Below, one piece after another: positions 10,178-20,138 of a DNA stretch of 24,845 bases (position 1 is its first letter; every line of letters starts with the position of its first letter). The DNA is from Scenedesmus sp. ARA3 (lineage: Eukaryota > Chlorophyta > Chlorophyceae > Sphaeropleales > Scenedesmaceae), in assembly GCA_004335835.1 (NCBI GenBank), contig RWJK01000591.1:1-24845 (forward strand). The letters run 5' to 3'. The translations under genes and the position numbers were made by a program. The notes under the pieces were generated by a model. The model worked only from the letters and a program-made list of their open reading frames with translations, ran no database searches and had not been told where the DNA came from.

Positions 10178-10741
10178 AGCTTGATGTTGTGCAGCAGTGT
10201 GCACTCAAGTCTGCCGGCCATCAAGTGCATCATGGAGCTGCAAGCACGCGTGGCCATGTCCTGTGCAGCAGATGGCGTTTTTGCCAAGGCAGCCACTGTT
10301 GTATTCCACCCTTTCCCACTTCCTTGTTTTTGACCGCTTGTTACTGTTTCAATGCATATCGAGATCAGGTTATTTACTGCCAGCATGAGTATATACATAT
10401 ACTTCTTGCAGTGCAGCAACTTTTGCAGCATGGGATCTTCGCAGCGAGCTATACACATCGGACATGTCGGCCTGTAGAGAGGCAAGGCCACTAGTCAATA
10501 CTGTTGGCAGCCTGCTTGTTACTGTCATTGTGGTTTTGTGGTTTTATGCATGGACATGTGTGCGAGAGTGGGGGGCAACCAGGGGCCATGGTCATTGGGA
10601 AAGTGGTAGAATTTGTCATCAAAGAGGATTGCATTTCCATGGTGCAAAGCAGGTAAGAAGTTCATGCATATGCAGTGCTGCCAGCAAGAGTCTTGCAAGA
10701 TCATGTGCAAGGGCATCAAGAGTGTGGCCACATATGCAGCC

Positions 10742-10789
10742 TGTAACGGTGTGGGGCCGCTCTCCTTACTTTTAAATATGCGTGTGTAA
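10742..10789 (+). terminator. TGTAA poly(A) signals, candidate end of the CDPK transcript
   Basis: TGTAA occurs at 10742-10746 and again at 10785-10789. They are the first plus-strand matches after the CDPK stop at 9682, implying a 3' UTR slightly over 1 kb. Confidence 0.35.
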
Positions 10790-10804
10790 GGTGTTGCACG
10801 GTCG

Positions 10805-10809
10805 TTACA
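10805..10809 (-). terminator. TGTAA poly(A) signal, candidate end of the rhomboid transcript
   Basis: TTACA on plus reads TGTAA on minus. It is the closest match downstream of the rhomboid stop at 11320, about 510 bp away, and faces the CDPK signals. Confidence 0.35.
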
Positions 10810-11319
10810 CGGCTGATCTCCACATGCTCAACCGCCCTGCCAGTGATGTAATGGTCAGATGCAATGCGCCACTGCGCACAGGACATCATTGACGCATCAG
10901 CCAGCTGTAAAGACGATGCACCAGGATGCTGCACAGCTGCATATTGCAGCAGCTGTCGGCAGCAACAAGCGAGCAGAGATGCAGATGAGCAGCAAACACG
11001 CATTGAGGACTATGGCTGTGAAACTTGCCATCACAAGCCCTGCAGAGGCATAGAGATATGCAAGAGCATCCTGCCCAGAAGCTTGATGCGGAAGCTGAAA
11101 ACATATGTGAGGACAAGGGTATGGGCATGCACTATACTGTCATTGACACCATCACGTTGACGTAGCGCAACAAACGGCAGGCACAGGAGTTCGAGAAACC
11201 TGTGCAAAACCAGAACACCCTTGAGCACAACATAGGAGCCATGCCCTGCATGTTGTGAACAGACTCTCTCTTGCTGATACTCAACACGCAGAACACAGTG
11301 CAGCCGACACACAGGCATG

Positions 11320-13207
11320 CTAGCTGGTGCCCCTGACCAGCCTGAGGCCGCCTGCCCCGCCACTGCCGCCATCAGCAGCACCGCCAGGGGGCCTGTACGC
11401 CATGACTGGCAGTGGAGGCGTGTCAGCGATCTGGCCGTTTGGTAGGCGCGTGAACTTTGGCCCCAGCAGCCACGACACTGCTGCGCCGCCCACCATGCCG
11501 CCGATGTGCCCCCTGCGGGGCATGACCAGCAGCAGGAGCATGAGCGGCAGCAGCGCATACGCATGGGCGGCATATGCATAGGCACGCACCTCAAAACCAA
11601 GGGCTTTCTGCTGGTGGACTGAATGCACAGCACACGTGCTGTGACCACTGCTGTGGCATGCACAGGCTGCAAGCATGTCAGCTGCTAAACTGACCATACG
11701 TGGTCTGCCGCTGCCCCGTCTTGGTTGAGCTGCTGGCATCAGCAGGCGCAGCACTCATCACAACCGCGCCGCGCCGCCTCACCAGTTGTCGATGCGCTTG
11801 CTGGCCAGGCTGTAGGCCATGTTGATGGCCAACGTCAGCCCCAGCTGCTGCAGCATCACCTCGCTGCGCCGGCCCATGCTGGCGCGGTGCCGCCAGTAGA
11901 ACACGCCCAGCGCCGCGCCCAGCCCAAACAGCGCCGCGCTGGCGCCCACGGAGGGCGCGGGCGTCAGCAGGAAGCTGGCGGTGGTGCCGGCCAGCGCGCC
12001 CGCCAGGTACACCGCCATGAAGCGGCTGCTGCCCGCGATCAGCTCCACGTGAGGGCCTATGGTGGCCAGCGTGTGGCTGTTGATCTGCAGCGCAGCAGCA
12101 GCACGACGGCAGCAACAGGAGTAGCAGCAGCAAAAGCAGCAGAGCACAGGGTACATGATGTCAGGCGGGCGTGCCAGTGTGGTTCGTGCTGCTGCTGCTG
12201 GTGGTGGTGGTGGCTTCGATGAAGTCACACTGCCAGGCATGTCCATGGCTGGAGCGCGCCTACTGAAACGCAAGATATGAGAGTTTGTGCCCCTTGCAGT
12301 GCCACCAGCTGCAGGAGCAACAGCTACGGATGCTGAATCAAAGCTGTCTGTATACATGCATACTCAACAGCAAAACCGCCAGGAGTTGGTGCAGCAGCAG
12401 CAGCGGCAGCAGCAGCAGTATTTGCGCACCGCTCACCAGCAGGTGTATGGCGCCCGTGTGCAGGAAGCTGCTGGTCAGCAGCCGCCACACCTGGCCTGCT
12501 GCTATGGCGCTGTTGATCTTGGCCCCCCACAGCATGAGCGCGTCCTTGCTGGCCCACTGCAGCACAAACATGAGGCAGTTGAGCACCAGCAGGCCATCCG
12601 TGCAGCGCCGCAGCGGGGAGCCAAAGTCCAGCGGGCCCTTGCCACTGCTGCTGCTGCTGGGCTTGCTGCTGCTGCCCCTGTTGGGCAGCTTGGGGTTGCT
12701 GCTGCTGTCGGCGGCATAAGCAGCGCCGGGAAACACGGGCACGCATATGCATGCAGCAGACAGGCAGGCAGCAGGCAGACACAGATTATAGACCTACAAT
12801 GTAGTTATTCATTGCTGTAAACACCAATTCACACATACCGGTTTCAAACACAGCAGTGTGCATCCAGCTGTTTGGATGGCAGCCTCTGCATGGCTGAGCA
12901 TTGCGCGCGCAACTGCACAGCAACTGCACTCCTGCTACATGCATGCATGCAAACGCTCACACCCTGGTTGCAACTGAACGTCCAGCAGCCACACTGTTTT
13001 CACACCTGCCACTCACCCTGAGTCTGGAGAGCCGCTGCTGCCTGTGATGGATGCAAACACAGCTGCGCCCCCACATGCGGACAGGCAGCGGGCGCCTGTT
13101 GCTACGCTGCCGGATTGCCGCAGCCTGCGCAGGCCCCTGCTGCAGCGCCGCTGCAGGCTGCCCAGCCTGCCCGCCAGCGGGCCCTGGCCCACCAGGCTGC
13201 GCTGCAT
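11320..13207 (-). CDS. Chloroplast rhomboid-family intramembrane serine protease, 317 aa
   Basis: Exons: 13207-13017, 12704-12437, 12084-11783 and 11512-11320, with phases 2, 0 and 2 all matching. Rhomboids cut substrates inside the membrane using a Ser-His dyad. Residues 1-60 are Arg/Ser-rich (MQRSLVGQGPLAGRLG), like a plastid transit peptide. WGAKINSAIAAGQVWRLLTS (about 123-142) is the WR-loop region typical of plant RBL10/RBL11. Next come HxxxxHxxxN (His146, His151, Asn155), GASAALFG with catalytic Ser202, and RIDNWGHIGG with catalytic His256. Hydrophobic segments fit about six membrane helices. The C-terminal tail after the last helix is Pro/Gly-rich. The closest named relatives by motif are the plant plastid rhomboids RBL10 and RBL11, with roles in plastid membrane and lipid metabolism, but orthology is inferred. 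The start is the only ATG in the first exon frame. It diverges from the ATP sulfurylase gene and converges on CDPK. Confidence 0.94.
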
Positions 13208-13712
13208 GGGGCTGACCCTGCAGCAGCAGCTGCTGCTGCTCCTGCTGCAGATGTCCTGGCCCTGGTCCTGCTGCTGACAGTGCCTGATGTGTCTGTAGTG
13301 GATGTGGTAAGGCGTGGGTGTCCACCACTTTACATCAGCTGCTAGCAACCTTTCACCAACGTGCTAATGGTTGATCGCAGACTCCTGCTTGAGGGTGAAG
13401 TCCCGGTTGATAAGAGATGGCAAGTGAAGTGGCTGCTGTTGGTGGACACCAGGTGAGCAGGTGATGCAGCAACAGTCAAGTAGACAGAAGCAACCGGATC
13501 TTAAAGGTCAAAAAGTGCTTGGGACGTGCGTAATGCATGCTGCATCAAAGCCTTGGCTGCAGGGCAGAAACCTCTTAGCCTTGTGGCCTAGTGTGTTACT
13601 TCTCGGTGTTGGTTGCCTGGCACCGAGGCCTCATTGGCGTGCGCGCTGCAATTACCATTGCCTTCCACACAGTATCACTGTGGTGTGCCACTGCAATATT
13701 CAAACAGCTACC
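13208..13712. promoter_or_regulatory. Divergent intergenic region (rhomboid / ATP sulfurylase)
   Basis: About 505 bp separates the two start codons, so both promoters and 5' UTRs fall here. No named sulfur-response element or TATA box is evident by eye. An upstream 5' UTR exon cannot be excluded for either gene. Confidence 0.5.
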
Positions 13713-14692
13713 ATGGCCCTCCGCTTCACTCAGCGTGCTCAGGCTGGTGTCCTGTCCGGCAGGCAGCAGGGCCCCGCACCCGTGGTGCGCGTGCCCAGCG
13801 CCACCGGCGCTGCCCGCTGCAACATCAGCCAGATGGCTGCATCAGGTGCCATGGAGAGTTGCAGTAGCAGCCGCGCCAACCAGGCTACCGTGGTCCGCTG
13901 CAGGTGAATTACGTTCCTGGTCATTGAAGCAGCAAGTGATTTGAGTGTAGCTACCATATGCGTATACATTGTTCCTGCAGCGCACCGCAGCTGCATGTAC
14001 AGGGAACAATTTGGCCCTGACAAGCACTGAGCGTAGTGAAAAGCGAAATGTGGCCACCACGTCCACTTTTCGTGTATGCAAAACGTATTGTCAGACTGTA
14101 TAGGCATGCATCATAGTTGTGCAGTCCAGGGACGCACGTTCCGCCCGCCATAGTTCCCTTGCACCAGAAGCAGTCGTCCTGAAGCTGGGTGCAGGCCTCT
14201 GCTGGACAGCACAGGCCCGTGCAGCAGCGCTTCGCTGTTATGGTTAGAAAACGTATAGGGTAATCCGGCTGTGGCTTGTAATTGACAACTGTGGTGCCTT
14301 CCTCCTGCTGCAACTTGCGCCACTGCTGCCTGTCCTGCAGCGCCGCTGCCGTGCAGGCCGTGCAGCAGCAGCACCGCACCGCTGAGGGCCTGCAGGCCCC
14401 CCACGGCGACAAGCTGGTGAACCTCATGGTGCCAGCTGAGCAGCGCCAGGCAGTGATCGACAGCTGCACCAAGACCATTGAGTGCTCAGACAGGAACGCC
14501 TGCGATGTGGAGCTGCTGTGCGTCGGGTGAGTGCCATCGGCCCTGCGTGGCTGTGCATGGTATCTGCTGCATGTGGTGTGCTGGTTTGCTGTCAACAGCT
14601 CTTGCAGCGTGTACTGCTGGAATGCTTGTGCAACCGTGTCTAGTTCAATCCAGCGGATGACGCGCCGTGCTTGCTGTATTGCATCTCACACG

Positions 14693-14738
<46 letters not shown>

Positions 14739-16680
14739 AGCGGCTTCTCCCCCCTGGAGGGCTTCATGAACCAGGCCGACTATGACAGCGTGGTGGCCAA
14801 CATGCGCCTCACGGTGAGGGGGGCGGTGGTGCAGCTGCGCAGAACATGGGGGTGGCACACGCAGCGCAGCTCTTTGTTAGCCGCAGAAGATGTTCAGTGC
14901 TCTACTGTGGGTGTGCTGGCCCCAAGCCGTAAGCAGCTGTGCATTGCAGGTGTAACCGCAGCAGCCCCTTGCATCCACTGCTGGTATGCAGCCACAGTCA
15001 TCCTGATGTGCTGCTGCTGGCTTTACTGCTGCTGCTCCTGCTGGCTGCAGAGCGGCCTGCTGTTTGGCCTGCCCATCGTGCTGGACACCAACAGTGAGGA
15101 CGTGGCCCCTGGGGACAAGGTGCTGCTCACCTACCAGGGCACAGCCATTGCTGCAGTGACCATTGACAGCAAGTGGACCCCCAACAAGCCGCTGGAGTGC
15201 CTCAAGTGCTACGGTACCAGCAGCCTGGAGCACCCCGCAGTGCAGATGGTGGCCATGGAGCGCGGCAAGTACTACATGGGTGAGTGGGGGAGGGCGGCAA
15301 GGCAGGGCGGGCAGCAGACTGCAAATGTCTTGCATGGATGTGGCCAGACCAACGCTGACACACAGCGCTGGCAGGTGCTTATGGCGTCCCCTTTCCCATG
15401 TATCAAGTTGCCGACAGCACGTCCAGCTTTGAACGGTATCAACAAGCATGCACCTGCTGCTGTCAACCGCCTTCCCTACCCACCCCGCAGGCGGCAGCGT
15501 GCAGGGCCTGGAGCTGCCCAGCCGCGTGTTCCCCTGCGCCACCCCCGCCGAGGTGCGCGCCACGCTGCCCGCCAACGCGGACGTGCTGGCCTTCCAGTGC
15601 CGCAACCCCATCCACCGCGCACACTACGAGCTGTTCATCCGCGCCCTGGACGCGCCCAACGTGCAGGAGGGCGCGGTGTGCCTGGTGCACCCCACCTGCG
15701 GCCCAACACAGGTGCGCGCGGCTGCTTCGCTGTGCTGTTGGGGAAGCTAGCAGTTAACCGAATCAGATGATCACAGCGCCACCCGCGGACTGTTGCCTAG
15801 CTGCAGCTGGTGTTTTTTGGATGTGGCACTGCAGTTCGCCACTTACAACAACCTGCTTGCTGACATGCCCTTTGCCTGTGGCTGTGCCTGCCTCAGGACG
15901 ACGACATCCCCGGCGTGGTGCGCTACCGCACCTACGAGGTGCTCAAGGCTGAGGCGGCCAACCCGCGCCTGCGCTGGGCCTACCTGCCCTACTCCATGCA
16001 CATGGCCGGCCCCCGCGAGGCCATCCAGCACATGATCATCCGCAAGAACTACGGTGAGACCAAAGGTGGCACAGCGCCAGGGGAGCAGGCAGCAGCAGCG
16101 GCAGCAGGAGCCATTGAATTAGCTCGTTGCTGAGGTGTTGCCTGACGTTTGCTGCGGCAATTATGCAGCAGAAATGTACTCGGCGCAGCCAACGAAGCAA
16201 TCTAGCAGCATGCTTGCAGCGCAAGGTGATGATTGTGCCTGGGTTATAGAGCTCAGGGCCGGACACCCCGCCCACTGCACCAGCTGACCGCTGTGCTTGT
16301 GCTGCCGTGTCATGCTCCCTTGGCTGCGCCGTCCAGGCTGCACGCACTTCATCATCGGGCGCGACATGGCTGGCTGCAAGTCCACGCTGAGCGGCGAGGA
16401 CTTCTACGGCGCGTACGACGCGCAGAACCTGGCTGGCGACAACGCGGCCGAGCTGGGCATGCAGACGGTGCCCAGCCTGAACATCGCGTACACGGAGGAG
16501 CAGGGCTACGTGACTGCTGACGTGGCCAAGGAGCAGGGCCTGACCACGCTGTCGCTGAGCGGCACCAAGTTCAGGCAGATGCTGCGCGGCGGCGGCGACA
16601 TCCCGGAGTGGTTTGCCTTCAAGAGCGTGGTGGAGGTGCTGCGCGCAGCAGTCAAGGAGGAGGAGGAGGCCAACAACTGA
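13713..16680 (+). CDS. ATS1: ATP sulfurylase (sulfate adenylyltransferase), plastid, 466 aa
   Basis: Exons: 13713-13903, 14341-14526, 14741-14813, 15051-15279, 15491-15711, 15897-16053 and 16337-16680, phases consistent. The enzyme joins sulfate and ATP to form adenosine 5'-phosphosulfate and pyrophosphate, the first step of sulfate assimilation in the chloroplast. Residues 1 to about 63 (MALRFTQRAQAGVLSGRQQG, ending VVRCS) are a transit-peptide-like leader. The PUA-like N-domain includes GFSPLEGFMN (126-135). The catalytic domain has QCRNPIHRAH (262-271), with the HxxH pair His268/His271, then IPGVVRYRTYEVL, YLPYSMHMAGPREAIQHMIIRKNYG, and GRDMAG (360-365). The end is LSGTKFRQMLRGGGDIPEWF. 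There is no APS-kinase extension. HRAH is the form of bacterial and fungal enzymes rather than the HNGH of land plants. The symbol is given by analogy with Chlamydomonas; whether it is ATS1 or ATS2 cannot be told. Confidence 0.96.
14696..14737. repeat. (CTG)14 microsatellite next to the exon 3 acceptor
   Basis: Fourteen uninterrupted CTG units run straight into the CAG acceptor of ATP sulfurylase exon 3 (exon from 14741), so the repeat occupies the place of the polypyrimidine tract. Confidence 0.9.
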
Positions 16681-17219
16681 GCCGGTGGCGCAGCAGGACT
16701 GCGCTGAAGCGGCAGGCAGCAGCCTGCTCCAGTGGGCACGGCAGCAGCAGCAACAGCAGCAGCAGGAGTGTGAACGTCATTGCCTGCCAGCTGCAGTGCT
16801 GCTTGGTGGGTGGGTGATGCAGTGTCCGCTGGTTGTCAGCAGCGACTGCATCAGAGAGTGTGTGGGAGAGGTGCACGCGCATGGGCGAGTGTTGATTATG
16901 TGAGTCTGTGTTTTGGGTAGCGGTGTGGGTTCTTCTTCCAGTGTCCTCAGCATCCGCTATGTGATGCGAGCAGTGAGCGCATGCAGCAGGGGTCAACCCT
17001 CTTCCGCGCCATGCAATTGCTTGGCGTCTGTGTGGAGGCGATTTGTTGTCACGGCGAGCAAGTGTCAAGCAGACATGTCGTCTGCATATGCAGGTCAGGG
17101 TAGCTTTGGCTGCTGGGCCGCTGCCATAACTTGCACTCTGCCGGTTTAGTGGGCGCAGCTGTGAGTGCCGAGCCCAACTGGGCCTGCCTAGCAGCTGTTC
17201 AGGATGTCCAGATCTTGTG

Positions 17220-17224
17220 TGTAA
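17220..17224 (+). terminator. TGTAA poly(A) signal for ATP sulfurylase
   Basis: TGTAA occurs about 540 bp beyond the stop at 16680, the first match by eye, and would give a 3' UTR of normal algal length. Confidence 0.5.
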
Positions 17225-17345
17225 CGAGCTTATACTGCAGGCCTCCATCAGCTGGTGCAGTTGTGCAATGTGATTGAGCATTATGTTGCATGCAGCTGTT
17301 ACGGAATGTACAATCTTTCCTGCAAATGTGTGTTGCCTGCAATTC

Positions 17346-17375
17346 TTTATACTGCAATCCTTTATACTGCCCTGC
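17346..17375. repeat. 15-bp tandem repeat (TTTATACTGCAATCC)
   Basis: TTTATACTGC is repeated at 15-bp spacing; a related TTATACTGCAG stands at about 17230. It lies in the spacer upstream of the PPR-like gene. Confidence 0.7.
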
Positions 17376-17557
17376 GACCTGAAGGGCCTCCTCCTGGTGG
17401 GCAGGCAGACCGGCAGATGAAGAGTCAACCGCTGCGTTCCACTGAACCCATAACATGAATTGCCTAGAGCGCAATTACCTAGCGACAATCGTATGCAATT
17501 TAGGGCTTGGCACCTCTTTGTTGACCACCCCCCTCACAAAAACTTTTCTTGTCCCAG

Positions 17558-17597
17558 CCTTTGCATACCTTCGCCTACCTTTGCATACCTGCGCCTT
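17558..17597. repeat. 20-bp tandem repeat upstream of the PPR-like gene
   Basis: Two units of CCTTTGCATACCTTCGCCTA differing at about three bases end just before the first ATG at 17603. They probably fall in the promoter or 5' UTR; a regulatory role is not shown. Confidence 0.75.
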
Positions 17598-17602
17598 GCA
17601 TA

Positions 17603-19398
17603 ATGCACCAGTCGTTGCAGCATACACGAATAACGACAATGCATGACTTGCATGCCTCGGTGGCTGCCGGCATCAGCAGCAGCAGCAGCAGCAGCAGCAA
17701 TGCAGCTCGCCTGATGCAGGCAGGGTCAGCTCATCGAGCACTGGCCGTGATGCGGCACGTACATACACAGCATCACGGGAGGCTTCAGCACGTCCAGCAG
17801 CGGCAGCTGACTGTGCAAGCCAGCAGCAGTACCAACAGCACGCACAGCAATGATGCTGCTGCCCGCTATGCATCTGCTGCTAAGCAGGTTACAGCTAAGC
17901 ACCAACTGGCTGCGAAGAGAGCTAGCATGCAGCAGCAACACACGCAGCAACCGCAGCAGCATGCTGCAGCTAGCCAGAGTCCAAGCCGGCAGCCAGTACA
18001 GCGTGTGCAGCCAAGCGGCGCGGCAGTGCCAGCTGGCAGCTTGCAGGAGCCGCCCGGCAGCCATGGCATTGCTCCAGTTCTGCAGCAGCAGGCAGAGCAG
18101 CCACAGCATCAGCAGCAGCAGCAGCAGCGGCAGCAGATGCGGCAGCAACAACAGCGGCAGCAGCAGCAGCATCTGCAGCAGCAGGCCCCGTATGTCGTGC
18201 CAGCAGCGCACGCTGAGCTGCTGGGCTACTGCGACGCGTGCGCGCGCTCAGAAAGTATGGTAGACTGGGTGAAAGGTGAGCAGCAGAAACGTCATTTGCT
18301 GACTGCCTCATTGGCTGCACAGTGGCTTGTCAGTGAGCTTTGACAAGTGGCTAACTTGGAGCTCCTGCTGCTGATTCTGCTCATGTTTAGGTTGTTGTGA
18401 CCACATTGAACAAGGCTGGGCCACGCCATCACCCGCATGCTTCAAACACTAGCACCCCAAACATGCATGGCATGGCTGCAGGGGCTCTCGCCATGCTTCT
18501 AGTGCAAAGGTTGATCACCTGCTGGCTTGCGTATTGGACGCTGCAGGTGCTGCCGCCATGCAGCAGCTGGTGAAGCGCCACGTGCAGAGCCCGCTGCAGG
18601 CCCAGCAGGCCTGGCAGGTGGCTGTACGGCTGCAAGGGCAGCCCCTGCACAAAGTGTGCGGCAGGGTGCTGGGCGGCGCAGTGGTGTCACTGGTGGAGGT
18701 GAGCACGCTGCGCAAAGCGCGGCAGTCAGCAGCAGCAACAGCAGCAAAGGCGGCGGCAGCCCCACCATTGCCATGACAGGCAGAGCTACATGTTTGCGCT
18801 GTGGCCTTGGCCGTGGTACATCACTTGATGCTTGCTAGCAATGGCAGTCGGGTTGGCAAGCAGGGTGTGCCTCCTGCAGCTTGCAGGAACATCACCAGCA
18901 GTGGAAACACTTGCTGCAGCATACCAGGTGTGTTTGCAAACAATGCTCAGGGTGCAGCAGAGCAGAGCCTTGTGCTGAGCTCATGGCGCTCCTGCATGGC
19001 CTCATCCCCGCACCCTGCCTGCCTTGCTGCAGGTGACGCTGGCCAACCACGACCACAGCGTGCTGCAGCACCTCATGGCGGGCCGGCTGCTGCACTTCTC
19101 GTTCAACCGCTGGCACGTCGCGCGCCTCATCCGCGCCGCTGCTGCCGCTGACGTGGGCCTGGAGGAGCTGCAGGCGCTGCTGGACATGCTGCCGCCGCGG
19201 CTGCTGACCAACCAAGCCTTCTTCGTGCTCATCCGCACCTTCATGGCGCGCCAGCAGTACACCGAGGCGGGGCACTGCTTCCAGCAGATGGAGGCGGCAG
19301 GGCTGCGGCTGACGCCAGCGCTGCAGGAGCTGCAGGCGCAGCTGCGCGTGGTGCGCGCGCCAGCGAAAGCAGCAGGGACGGCAGCTGCGCAGCACTGA
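17603..19398 (+). CDS. Gln-rich helical-repeat (PPR-like) protein, probably organellar, 396 aa
   Basis: Exons: 17603-18275, 18547-18698 and 19033-19398, phases 1 and 0 matching. The first ATG is 17603; ATG 17639 would remove 12 residues. Residues 1 to about 75 are rich in Ser, Ala, Arg and His with few acids, including an eight-Ser run, consistent with a plastid or mitochondrial transit peptide. About 80-205 is low complexity, nearly half Gln, from CAG repeats. The conserved-looking part starts at HAELLGYCDACARSESMVDW and is helical. In exon 3, LTNQAFFVLIRTFMARQQYT and the following FQQMEAAGLRLTPAL (335-370) match the helix-turn-helix layout of a pentatricopeptide repeat, with the usual N..F..LI start. 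Paired helices before it (LEELQALLDMLPPRLL) may be weaker repeats. PPR-type proteins bind organellar RNA; here that role is inferred from one recognisable repeat. An OPR or other alpha-solenoid is the alternative. Confidence 0.72.
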
Positions 19399-19606
19399 CC
19401 AGCGTTGCTGGTGACTTGTGGTCAGCACATGTGACATGTGGATCTGCTGTGTTCAGTGATCATGATTCTAGTGCTGGCGGCAAGCACCCTCCTGCGTTGT
19501 GTATGCAGCTTTCCTGTCGTTGCTGCTGGTAGCGTTGGTGGGGCGGCAGGGCTGGTTTGCAAATGTCACAATTGCGCAATGCGGCACGACCTGCTGTGAT
19601 GAGTCA

Positions 19607-19611
19607 TGTAA
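19607..19611 (+). terminator. TGTAA poly(A) signal for the PPR-like gene
   Basis: TGTAA lies about 210 bp after the stop at 19398. Confidence 0.55.
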
Positions 19612-19765
19612 CTGAATCCCTTTCTCATTCGATTGGACGGCGTGTTACTGCCATACTTGAGCACGAGAATGTTGATGTCTTTCATCCCTGAAATCTCGTT
19701 GGAATGTGAGGGCTGGATGAAGTGGTAGTCATTCAGGCAGTCATGCAGGCAGTGTCATGTCAGGT

Positions 19766-19782
19766 CACCTGTAGTACAGGTG
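19766..19782. repeat. Perfect 17-bp palindrome CACCTGTA-G-TACAGGTG
   Basis: Two 8-base arms are separated by a single G. The form suits a dimeric DNA-binding site (the arms contain E-box-like CACCTG/CAGGTG) but no protein is known to bind it here. Confidence 0.6.
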
Positions 19783-20138
19783 CTTGTACCTCTAACTCTG
19801 AAGAGCAGCCCCTGAGCTGGCATGCAGTGCACAGATGGAAACATGAGACAAAAATAACAAAATGTTTTGGCTTTTAAACGTGAAACGTTTCGTCTCGTGT
19901 GATAGGCGGGGATTGGCATGATGCCCGCGCTTTGCAGTCGACATGAGCTCATGGTGACTGGGCTGGCGAACAGACTGACAGGTATTGATATTTAGAGTTG
20001 ATTTTGACTTTGGGTTCTACAAAATCGCTCTGTGCCAGTCATAGGCGATGCCATGCACAGCAACCTGCACTGTGAACTGAGCGACGAGCAGGCACATCTG
20101 AAGCAGCTTGCAGCACGAAACGGCTTTCAAAGACATCA

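Larger units (their letters stand above)
9683..11319. other. Long 3' regions of the convergent CDPK and rhomboid genes
   Basis: No coding gene is supported in these 1.6 kb. The nearest plus-strand TGTAA signals to the CDPK stop are at 10742-10746 and 10785-10789, and the nearest minus-strand one for the rhomboid gene is at 10805-10809. The simplest reading is therefore two long 3' UTRs meeting tail to tail, of about 1.06 kb and 0.5 kb. An unseen small noncoding gene or a UTR intron is possible. A 58-bp tandem duplication lies inside. Confidence 0.5.
16681..17602. other. ATP sulfurylase 3' region and upstream region of next gene
   Basis: No coding gene is supported. The stretch holds a CAG tract (16741-16770), the likely poly(A) signal at 17220-17224, and two short tandem repeats (17346-17375 and 17558-17597) in the upstream region of the 17603 gene. 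Confidence 0.55.
19399..20138. other. Intergenic region with TGTAA signal and palindromes
   Basis: No gene is supported in these 740 bp. They contain the likely poly(A) signal of the PPR-like gene at 19607-19611, a perfect 17-bp palindrome at 19766-19782, the palindrome AAACGTTT at 19883-19890, and presumably the promoter of the 20139 gene. Confidence 0.55.

Noticed and set aside
10084..10494. Overlapping frames on both strands around the 58-bp repeat
   Set aside because: Their length comes from duplicated sequence and lack of stops; composition and codon use do not look coding.
11678..12222. Plus-strand and other-frame ORFs over rhomboid exon 3
   Set aside because: Shadows of the rhomboid coding sequence, which has the catalytic motifs and matching splice phases.
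13981..14033. Alternative exon 2 of ATP sulfurylase after the acceptor at 13980
   Set aside because: In phase 2 it reaches a TGA after a dozen codons, while joining to 14341 gives a continuous ATP sulfurylase frame. It could at most be a poison exon.
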